From Gnetum montanum (Eukaryota > Streptophyta > Gnetopsida > Gnetales > Gnetaceae), in the NCBI GenBank assembly GCA_015680685.1, contig MNCI01006585.1, forward strand, positions 402,479 to 464,478: DNA of 62,000 nt. The letters run 5' to 3'. Positions 24,385 to 33,601 of this stretch are shown in pieces. A program made the translations under genes and the position numbers. The notes under the pieces are model-generated. The model was given only the letters and a program-made list of their open reading frames with translations. It was not told where the DNA came from and ran no database searches. Each line of letters begins with the position of its first letter. Position 1 is the stretch's first letter.

Positions 24385-25299
24385 TGATGAAGTGTCATTA
24401 AGTCACTGTGTCAACTGGGTCGCATATACGGGGCCACGTATACGCAGTCACGTCGATGCGGGCCTGTCGACGTAGCCTTCCTACATCGACGTGGCCCCGT
24501 TTACCCAGCCACCTATCTCGGCTTATAAATAAGAGGGCCTTCCGCCTCATTTAGGCATCTTTCAGTTAGTTGTAGTGAAGCTCTTGCAGTTTGTTCTCGC
24601 AGGAGATAGAATATTTTCCAAGTGCCCGTAGTAGGTGTAAGAAAAGTGATCGGCTCTTTATTCGAGCATTGATGTATCTAAGCCCATTGGCGTGACGGCA
24701 ATAAAGACAAACTATTCAAGCATTCCTTGCAGCATTTGGACTTAGCTATTTTATGCATTTAGTAGTTTAAGATATTTATGCTTTGTTAGTTACATGTTAA
24801 TTACTTAAGTTTCTATTATTATTATTTTAATTGCTATTATTCATTTGTAGTTCGTAAAGGCCATAAGTATGACCATCTCAAATGTAAATCAAACACTTGG
24901 TAAACCCAGTGACGCTTAACGTCTGGTAACCCAAAAGTGTTAGGAGATGCTCAGAACGTGCTCAGAAGATGGGACTGGATACTTATGCTAGGAATAGTTA
25001 GAATACAAGTTAGGATAATTAGAGATTAGATAATAGTTTATTCCCTACTTTCCATACCTTAAATTAGCCGCCAAAAGATATGCAAAAAGATATAAAAATC
25101 ATTAGCCTTAATCTCACTTAACCATTGTAAAGAGGACATCACAAGTGAGATTAGGAAGACAACAACCATTCTAACTCAAGGTTTCACTGGTTAGAGTCTG
25201 GTGTATGTTAAGTGCTTATAGTCTATGGAATTCGACCGAGTTGGGTGTGAACGCCTGTGATTCATATGGTTGGACGTAGGGGTACCTAGCCGCTCATCA
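24385..25299 (+). repeat. 5' LTR of element D
   Basis: The 915-bp LTR runs from TGATGAAGTG to CGCTCATCA. U3 has mixed direct and inverted copies of TCGACG/CATCGACG and CGTATACG/TATACG motifs (about 24420-24510), a TATAAATA box at 24524-24531, and an AATAAAG polyadenylation-like signal at 24700. The TATA box should drive the genomic RNA, starting some 30 bp downstream. Confidence 0.92.
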
Positions 25300-25300
25300 T

Positions 25301-25318
25301 TGGCGTCGTTGCTGGGGA
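25301..25318 (+). promoter_or_regulatory. Primer-binding site of element D (tRNA-Asp type)
   Basis: TGGCGTCGTTGCTGGGGA lies one base after the LTR and is the tRNA-Asp complement with two changes. It is followed by a leader of about 150 bp with no gene. Confidence 0.88.
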
Positions 25319-25466
25319 CTGTTAAGTCTTACATGCATCATCTAACCTTAGTGAAATTATTGTTCAAGTCGTTGGAACGGACCTAGGATAGAAATATTTG
25401 TGCACGCTAGGCGGATTAAAGTTAGTAGTAAGGTACATCAATTACATGAACCATCTAACGTCCAAT

Positions 25467-27950
25467 ATGTCTTCTCGTAGGAGGGAGATATCCACCCCAC
25501 CGGTGCCACAGGAGTGTCGGGTGGTGTATAAGCATCCTGATGAGTACGTCCCTGATTTCATGTTCATCCTACATTAGGATGAGCATCTACGATGGCGAGA
25601 CATGGAGGGAAATATTGTACACCCTCCCGACCGATCGCCTCCTACAATGCTATTTCACAATCTTGGCAGATTGGGCATCCATGACCTTGGAGCAGAGTAT
25701 GTCATGGAGGACCATGACTACCGGGACTATCGTCCCACTAAGGCTCAATGAGCAAGAGATCAGCAGGAGGTGGACAGATATGAATAGTTGAAGGGGAAAT
25801 AATTCAGTAACCCCTTATTCTCGCAAGGGGTGCCAGATGATGGGGATCCCATCTTTCATGACACCCATTCCACTGAACTTCCCCTGGGGTAGCAGGTCCT
25901 CCAATCCATGATTCATTCCAAGCATCTAGGTGGCCAAGATCCCCAAGGGGATGGAGGGTCACATAGCAAGGATGAATGGGATGATCAGTACCATTATTAG
26001 GGTAGAGGGAGAGATCCCTATCCTTCTTCTCCATCCTCTCGCTCTCCTTCTCCTTTATCCAGCTCAGGTTCTGATCATAACCAAGGTAGGAGGAAGCGAA
26101 AGGACGAGGGCAAAAAGGTTCGAAAGGATCGGAAGGAGCAACATGAGGAAACATGCGAACTGTCATGTGATGCTCATCGGTATGAAAGAAGGGATAGCCA
26201 GAATCATCACAAACAGCATGGTCCCCAGCACGACTATGATTCAGATGAGCCGTTGTTGGCTACCTGGAGTATGCTCTAGATCTCTAAGGTAGTTCAAATC
26301 CCTAGTAGGCACATGAAGGATAGCCGGACCAAACACATTGATATGAACAACATCCCCAGATTTGAAGGGGGATACAACTGTGATCTGTAGACTCACCTGC
26401 AGGTGTTCCATGACACCTGCACTCTGTAAAACATTGACAATGATTGACAAAATTTGAAGTTGTTCCCTCGCACGCTCATTAAAGAAGCTGAAAGTTGGTA
26501 CCAGTCCTTGGAGTTGGAATCAATCAAAAGATGGAGTATGATGCTTAAAAGTTTCAATGACAAGTATCAAACGTACTCTAGAGTGGTGAATCTGAGACGG
26601 TAGATCCAAGGCTGGAAACAAGAAAATCATGAACCCTTAGATGCCACCATGAGTAGGTACTACTCATTATTACATCGGTGCCCTGGTCATGATTACTCTC
26701 AGCGAGCATAGCTTGCCCACATCATTGATGGGCTCCGTTTTGAAACACGAAAGACCCTTGGTGTGGACGCCCAGGGATGACTGTCAGAGTTTAGGGCCCA
26801 TCAATTGCAACACCTCATTAAATAGATGGCTAAGGAGGAAGAGGAACTTAGAAAAAAGGAGAGTGCAGAAGAATTTAATTGAGATCCTTCTCTTAGAAAA
26901 AGGGAAGTCCATTTTTATGATGAGGAGGAAGAATCATCGCTGGAAGTAGCGGTAAATTGAAAGACCTTGCCGTTACAAAAGTTCACATCTAAAATTTCGA
27001 CAAAGGTGGATAAGATGTGGGACTCCTTGAACGAAAGAGTCCAAAGCATGTTGAAAATCGTAGAGGAGTCCGGAGCATAAGGTAATGACCACAATCGACG
27101 CAGGAAGAAGGAAGCTGAACATGCCCAATATAAGGGAAAGGGCAAGGTTGCTGTAGTAGAGCAGGTTGCAGACTCTGACACTGAGGAGGAAGATGAATGT
27201 GGCATATGCCAATATGAACATCCTAAGGGATGTTGCCTTGTGGTGTCACACCTTCAAGAGTCTAGGGTGTATGCATTGAACCCTTGCTTGACGTAACAGC
27301 AAACACCCCGAAGGTTGCCTTATCCACAAGGCAATTCTTGGTGGTTCCAGCAGTAGCAACAAGGCTACTATCCAAGTGGAGTGCCACCGTAACCAAATGA
27401 ATACTTCCAATAGTGGAAACACCCACAAACATGGGGGATGCCACCTCCAAGGCAGCAGTACCCTTACAAACAGCCAGATCCCTATGGGTACTATGTTTAG
27501 TAACCGGTCTCTCCAAGGGACTCTTCCAGCCATGCAGCCTTTCAAATTCATTACCACCCCTTAGAGTATTTTCATCCTCAATCTCCATCACCCTGGGGGG
27601 AAAACCCACTTCTCTTTTATCCTCCATCACCTTCTCTAGCCACTCCTCCACCACATCCCACTCAGTTGCCACCGGCTCCATCAATGCAGGGAGAGATACT
27701 GCCATAGCTGCAGCAACGAAACACTACGAGGGTTGTTAACTTACAACCAGCACCTTAGCCGAGTGGACTGGAACCCAAGCCATGAAAATGTCCTTTTTTC
27801 CTACCCAACAATTTGAACATACCCTTACATACACTTGTGGCCAGTGCCTTTGAACCTACAAGCACCTCCACTACTCCACCACCAGAGCAGCCTCCAAGCC
27901 AACAACAACAACACTCCAATGTCTAGACGGTCATGCTCACGCATGCTGTG
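25467..27950 (+). pseudogene. gag: Gag of element D
   Basis: The start ATG at 25467 aligns with that of C. The N-terminus (MSSRRREISTPPVPQE, then HPDEYVPDF) is followed by a stop after FILH. Next come a Ser/Arg/Asp/His-rich charged stretch (about 26000-26240), a capsid-like core with SWYQSLELESIKRWSMM (about 26480-26550) and YQTYSRVVNLRR, a Glu/Lys-rich segment (about 26830-26940) and the Cys/His motif CGICQYEHPKGCC (27198-27236). A Gln/Pro/Tyr-rich tail (27300-27700) precedes protease. It is in the same frame as protease, so Gag and Pol would be one polyprotein. Stops are numerous, mostly TAG or TAA where Gln is expected. Confidence 0.85.
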
Positions 27951-28810
27951 ATCGACTAGATCAAAGCATGTCACCTTCCCCAGAAATTGATTGATCCGGG
28001 AAGCTCCCTCATCTATCTTCAGGTGGCAGGGAATGAGCCATGCAAAGCTCTTCTAGACTCGGGGTCAGGGGTCAATTTGATCTCTCATGATATGTACAAG
28101 AACTGGAACCTGCCCCCGCTAAATAAGAGCAACATCCGGCTCGAGTTAGCAAACCAGTCCATCACCGTTTCCTTCGGATTGGTGGAGGATATTGTGACCA
28201 CCATTTGTGGGTGGTCATACCCTACTGATTTCTTGGTCATTTGTGTAGAGAACTACAAGGGGAACTTCCCAATCATCATGGGAAGGGCTTAGCTAAGCAC
28301 GGTGGATGCATGACTAGGCCTTCGCGATCTATCCCTTGAAATTTCAAAGGAAAATCCTTTCGAGAAGGTCAAGAAGAAACGCATTCCATGCATCACGTAC
28401 AGTGACTTAGGGTGCAACTGTGTGCAACAATTATGGTCCGCCAAGCAGATATCCCTTCCAGCATGCAGCCGGTGTACTGAGGAATCACCTATTCAACAGT
28501 GCCTGTACGTAGCAGCCACTAACCAAGAAGGCACCCAGTGGCTGACAGCTAATGTTGCTAGCAGCATATTCTGCATGGAACCATCAAAGGGGCTTGTACA
28601 AGCCTACATCGACAGCAGAGATGAAATGGAAGAGATTCATCAACAGGTCTCCACTGTTGATGACTACGATGACTGGGGGAAGCTAGAAATCCCTAAGAGC
28701 TTCAAAAAAGAGCCCCTTGAGCTAAAGTCTTTACCGGCTCACTTAGAGTATGCATTTTTGCAAAATGGAAAGCCGGTAATCATTAATGCCACCCTTGCTC
28801 TAGAATAGAA
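27951..28810 (+). pseudogene. pol: Protease of element D and linker to RT
   Basis: This retropepsin-like aspartic protease has the active-site LLDSGSGVNLIS (DSG at 28056-28064), then MYKNWNLPPLNKSNIR and FPIIMGRA. A stop (TAG) replaces the Trp found at this place in C and E. The linker includes a Cys-containing segment ITYSDLGCNCVQQ and an acidic HQQVSTVDDYDDWGKL stretch, then PAHLEYAFLQNGKPVII, typical of the segment before Ty3/gypsy RT. It is in frame with Gag. Confidence 0.88.
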
Positions 28811-29774
28811 GAAGAAGTTGCTAGAGGTTGTAAACAAATGGGTTGCTGCATTCACATGGTCATATCCTGAGTTGATTGGAGTTGATCCCAGGGTCTACCA
28901 ACATTGGATCTATCTTGACCCTTTCATGAAGCCATGACGACAGCCACAAAGACGGTTGAATCCCAAATTGAAGCAGGTTGTAAAAGATGAAATCGAACAA
29001 TTGCTAAAGGCGGGATTCATTTATTTTGTCACCGATAGTGAATGGGTTCGTTATCGTGCCCAGAAAAGTGGCAAGTGGAGGGTTTGTATTGATTTCCGAT
29101 TGCTCAATATGGTGACCTTTAAGGACCACTTCCCGCTCCCATTTGTGGACCAAGTGTTGGACACCATAGCAGGGCACCACTACTATAGCTTTTTGGATGG
29201 TTATAGTGGTGATAACCAAATTCAAATAACACCTGAGGACTAGGCCAAAACTACTTTCACGAGTTCGTGGGGGACTTTCGCATACAAGAAGATGCCCTTT
29301 GGCCTGTGCAATGTGCCCGCTACGTTCCAATGCCTTGTCCTAAGCATCTTCCAGCAACAAATCGGCAATGGTGTGGAAGTCTTCATGGATGACTTTTCCA
29401 CCTATGGGGCCATGTTTGAGCAAGCCTTGGACTATTTAGAGTAGGTTCTAAAGAGGTGTGTTGACACCAATTTGTGGCTCAATTGGCAGAAGATCCATTT
29501 GATGGTATAAGAGGACATCGTACTAGGGCATCACATCTCACAAACAAGGATTAGCATAGATCCTAAAAAGATTAGGGTCATCCAAGGAATCACCCGCCAA
29601 CCAAGTACCGTCAAAGATGTTCAGTCATTCCTTGGACACACTGGTTACTATTGATGATTTATTCAAAACTTCTCGAAGATCACCAAGCTGTTGGTAGAGC
29701 TGACAAAGAAGGATGCTCCGTTCATCTGGACCAAGGAATGTGAGTCTGCATTCCAAGGGCTAAAATAGAAACTC
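28811..29774 (+). pseudogene. pol: Reverse transcriptase of element D
   Basis: RT contains NPKLKQVVKDEIEQLLKAGF (from 28956), KWRVCIDFRLLN, FPLPFVDQVLDTIAG, FLDGYSGDNQIQI and the catalytic FMDD at 29382-29393 (normally F/YxDD). The thumb has KIRVIQGITRQP and the RNase H connection. Stops at Gln or Arg positions (for example TGA for Arg in the GYYRRF motif near 29654) break it. It copies genomic RNA into cDNA in the family. Confidence 0.92.
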
Positions 29775-30316
29775 ATGGAAACTCTAGTTCTACAGGCCCC
29801 TGATTGGTCCAGGCCCTTTCACATTATGATGGATGCATCCAACTACACCTTGGAAGTCGTGCTTACACAGTGTGACAATAAAAAATTTCCCTATTATATC
29901 CACTGTGCAAGTCGTAGTATTGTGGGTGCTCAGTTGAACTACACCACCATCGAAAGGAATTGATGATGGTGGTGTTCGCCTTGGACAAATTCTGACACTA
30001 TGTGTTCAGATACGAGGTGTTTGTGCATACTAACCACAATGCTATTCGGTTCTCAATGAACAAACCAATGGTGAGCCCCCGCATTATTTGGTGGCTGGTG
30101 ATTCTTCAGGAATTTGATCTTACCATGGTAGACAGAAAGGGGATTGAGAATGTGGTTGCTGACCACTTGTCTTGGTTGCGATGGAATGACGCAGAAGAGG
30201 AGGAGCCCTTATTCTATCAATTTCCAGATGAACTTGTCTTCACAGGCACAGTGGATCCTCAAGCACCTAAGAAATCCCCTTGGTTCAACCGCATCCTCAC
30301 CTACCTCACCACTTAA
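29775..30316 (+). pseudogene. pol: RNase H of element D (with frameshift)
   Basis: It starts with PFHIMMDASNYTLEVVLTQ and has the ASRSIVGAQLNY and HTNHNAIRFSMNKP segments of Ty3/gypsy RNase H. A one-base loss near 29955-29960 shifts the frame, so the second half (30002-30316) reads in a different frame from gag through the first half. Confidence 0.88.
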
Positions 30317-31630
30317 GAGTTGCCAAAGGAGTGGAACCATCGACAGAAACAACAGTTTCTCTATAAGGCCAAGCGTTTCATGGAAATCAATGGCCACATG
30401 TACAAGGTGTGCATAGATGGCTTGGTTCGATGGTGTGTCCCTGATGATGATACGCTGCACATCCTCCAGGATGCTCATGAGGGCCCTTGTGGGGGCCACT
30501 ATGTTGGACGCTGCACTACCATTAAGATCCTTCTTGTAAGGTATTATTGGCCCACCATCTTTAGGGATGCACAATGGTTCGCCCACTCTTGTGAACGATG
30601 CTAGAGGGACGGTGGGATGACGGCATGGTTGGAAGGACCTCAATAGTGGATCCAGCCACTGGAGCCCTTTGACATTTGGGGTATCAACTTCATGGGACCC
30701 ATCACACCCCTATCAAACAGGAAGGCCTACATCATCATAGCTATGGACTACTATACAAAGTGAGTAGAAGCGGCAGCCGTCATCGACTATTCTTCTAACA
30801 CCGCTGCACGATTTGTCCAATAACAAATCGTTAATAGGTTTGGAGTGCCACACACACTCATTTCTGATAATGGAACTCATTTTACGAGTGTCACTTTTCG
30901 GAAACTCATGTAACGCTTAGGGGTAACGCATAAATTTACAACTCTCTATCACCCTCAAGCCAACGGGTAGGCCAAAGTCACCAATAGGGAGATCACCAAG
31001 ATCCTTACCTGAATCATCAGCAAATACATGAGGGATTGGAGCACTAAGCTTAACGATGCCCTATGGGCCTATTGCTCCACTTGGAAACTTCCTATAGGGT
31101 ACTCTCCCTATGAGTTAGTGTACGGAAAGTTGTCAACACTTCCAATTCAGGCTGAACTCCGCACACTATCCACCACCAATGAATTAGGCCTTGACCTACC
31201 ACTAGCACAACATGAACAACTGATCAATCTAAGTGTGCTAGATGAGAACCGATTAGTGGCCATGTCCTCCAATGAGATCCACAAGGCCTACAACAAAAAA
31301 TGAAACGATCTTAGGATTCGGAAGGTCATGTTTAGATGTGGAGACAAGGTGTTTTATTGAAACCCCTCGCACGTATCCCAACCGACCAAGTTTCAAACAT
31401 TGTGGGAGGGACCTTACATTATCTCCGAAACCTTCCCATCCAGGGCCTTGCTCATCCACAAACCTGCAGACCCCACCAGAACACAGTTAGTCAACCGCCA
31501 ATAATTGAAACCTTTCCATGAACTCCACTCAACCAGTGCAATCACCTCATGATTGCCTGGTCAACCATGCTCCATTTTTCACATCTCCTCCTTTCCACCC
31601 AGTCGTGTGGGAGATCGTCATCCCTGTTGA
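30317..31630 (+). pseudogene. pol: Integrase of element D
   Basis: The N-terminal zinc region (HEGPCGGHYVG to SCERC, 30475-30603) is followed by the core GINFMGPITP, where the first catalytic Asp is Asn (AAC, 30686-30688). The second Asp is intact (GAT, 30866-30868, SDNGTHFT). The Glu position is Lys (AAA, 30974-30976, in AKVTNREI). Residue spacing fits D,D(35)E. The C-terminal part has WEGPYIISETFPSRALLIHK. It ends with stop 31628-31630, just after a PPT-like motif. No chromodomain is visible. Confidence 0.9.
31600..31615 (+). promoter_or_regulatory. PPT-like motif at the end of pol
   Basis: CAGTCGTGTGGGAGAT lies at the same place as AGTCATGGGGGAGA in C (4649-4668, minus) and E (20866-20885, minus). 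It closely resembles the true PPT of the element. It also codes for the last pol residues (SHGGD in C and E), so its conservation may be for protein or for priming. Confidence 0.45.
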
Positions 31631-33109
31631 CCTATTCCATTACACCCCTCGCCATTTTATCATTTTTTGTTTTACACTTTTTTGTTTTTCACCATCGTTT
31701 ATACATTTGCAAATTATTTGTACATTTTTTCCTTTCTTTACTTATTTTTTCATTTCTTTGTGGATGTTTTATTTTTCGCGTAATTGCTAATTCATCGTCT
31801 TGTTGTCTTCAGATGTCTGGTGCATGGTTTTCGTTGTGATGGGTAATGTGTACTTGTCCACCTAATTGTCTAGTTTTGGCCCTTGCATGGTTCTTTTTTT
31901 GGACTTTACATCTACTTTCCACTCATAAATTGGTAGTGAGTTCATGTCATCCACCCATTCACCCAGTCCATGGTTTTCCTTCTGTTGAGCATATGCAACC
32001 CCTTACCTTAATAACATTTTAATTAATGTGTGACTTGTGTGGTTCCTAGATTAGAGGATGACCCAATGGTTTGAATCAGGTGCGACTTCAAGGGGAATGC
32101 AATATTCATTGTTCTATTCTGCCCCCTAAGGTTGTTGGCATGTCCTTACGGATTTCCTACCACTCCACGTCCTTTTTTCCATGGAAGCTTCTGGGCAGTT
32201 TGACCTTGCATGGTGTGGTCCTGACTGAAAAATTCCAAAAAAAATGAGGATTCAAAACACACCCCTTGGTTGGATGCATGCGAACCTCCATGGTTCTTTG
32301 CATGGTGTGGTTTCCCCGAAAAAGAAAACAAAATGAATCAAATCATTGTGTGGGAATTCAAAGCACACTCAGATTGCCTCTCACGGGCCACCGCACTAGT
32401 TATGGGACTTCCTTAGTCCCCTTTAACTTCGTCCCGTTTCACTTCCTTCCTCTCACGTTTGTTGGAGTGATGGTTCTCTATGAGGTCATTCTTCCTTCCT
32501 TGGGGGATGGCCAGGACTTTGTCTATTGCTGCGATGTCACTGAATGCGGATGGTTTTGGGTTTGAACTTCGGAACGATTCTACCGAGTCACTTAACCACA
32601 TCTTCACATGGGGTTTCCTGTGACCGATGATCAGAATACCATTCTCTCATATCTCTCTTTATCCAGTTCTCTCTGCCACTCACCTCACTACCTATTTTAT
32701 GTTGTGAAGGTTTGTTGTGATTTTCGTGGGTTTCCATGCCTTGGCAGAATCTTTTGGGTCAGAGTCTTACCTGGCAAACACCATTTCTTAGCCCTGGGGC
32801 CCATGGACCCTAGTGTTGAGGGTTATGCAGGGGCTACTAAGGCTATGGCTTACTTTGGGGAGGACCCACCTACATCTCCTTGGTGCTGCTTGTTAAGTCT
32901 CCCATCCTTTGAATTTCGCAGTTGACTTTTTTTCGGATCCCATCGCTCGATTTATTCCCCGCAGAGTTCTTTTTGAGTCCCGTTCTTCCATTTTTTGTCT
33001 TTTTCGAGCTTAATTACCTTCCTCATGTCCTCAGCCATGTTCGAGCCTCTCACATGCTTCAACCATCCCAATTTGGTGTTTCAAATTTATAATTTTGGGC
33101 TTTTTCAAG

Positions 33110-33240
33110 GTTAGTCAACGTAGGTCAACGGGTGAACACCCCTGCATCGACGGGGCCTTGTCGATGCAGTGACTGCGTATATGCAGCCACGTATATGTGG
33201 CCCCGTCGATGCAATGCCTAACCCCTATATATGTCCTACC
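33110..33240 (+). promoter_or_regulatory. Internal U3-like block with TATA-like box (putative ORF3 promoter)
   Basis: The block shares motifs with LTR U3: TGCATCGACGGGGCC, TTGTCGATGCAG, CGTATATGCAGCCACG and TATGTGGCCCCGTCGATG. Next comes TATATATG at 33226-33233, placed like the TATA box after the same motifs in the LTRs. ORF3 starts 370 bp downstream. E has a decayed counterpart near 19390-19470. That this starts an ORF3 transcript is inferred from sequence only. Confidence 0.5.
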
Positions 33241-33379
33241 GCACTTTGCCATTTTTCATCATTTGGAGCCCAAATTGAGGGGAGTTTTTGCCATTGTTTT
33301 TGCCTAACCTTTCCCAACACACCTACATTCCACCGCGAGTCCGCATCAACCGAATCCTTTCCCTTTTCCGCACCCAGAG

Positions 33380-33601
33380 GTATGCTCTCAGTCATGGGGG
33401 CGATGTGCCTATGTGTAATTAATTAATTAATTAATTAGTTGATTAATTATGGAAACTTTGGCCCTAACCCACAAATTAACACTTCGGAAGACTTAACGAT
33501 GTGCCTATGCCAAAAACATAACTTGGTCAAATTGAGAAGTGTATATGAACCCTCTTAAGCCACTTATGTATGGTCTAATGGGCGGTTATGTTTAATTGCA
33601 G
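33380..33601 (+). other. Putative ORF3 5'-leader intron
   Basis: The donor is CAGAG|GTATGCT (33380) and the acceptor TTTAATTGCAG (ends 33601), directly followed by ATGGCACCC. E has the same donor heptamer and an acceptor at the same place; C has the acceptor but a mutated donor. The PPT-like CTCAGTCATGGGGGC (33387-33401) lies inside it. Excision would bring the leader straight to the ORF3 ATG. Confidence 0.5.

Larger units (their letters stand above)
31631..33601 (+). other. Spacer between pol and ORF3 in element D
   Basis: Nearly 2 kb with no recognisable gene but conserved in C and E. A roughly 90-bp duplicated block occurs at about 32205-32275 and 32300-32370 ('catggtgtggt' ... 'gattcaaaacacac' / 'gaattcaaagcacac'). 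The 3' part holds the promoter-like block and the ORF3 leader intron, listed separately. A TTAA/AATT microsatellite lies at 33417-33437. Confidence 0.7.

Noticed and set aside
27262-27705. 147-codon antisense frame over the Gag tail of D
   Set aside because: It is opposite to the Gln/Pro-rich Gag region, which lacks antisense stops by composition; nothing supports expression.
30209-30643. 144-codon open frame antisense to integrase of D, with a similar frame at 5764-6000 opposite integrase of C
   Set aside because: It mirrors conserved integrase codons on the other strand; similarity between the copies follows from the sense protein. No start context or independent support.
25467-31630. Reassigned genetic code (TAG/TAA read as Gln), suggested by stops at Gln positions in D
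   Set aside because: TGA also appears at Arg and Trp sites, and the two host genes read normally with ordinary stops. Transition decay explains the pattern.
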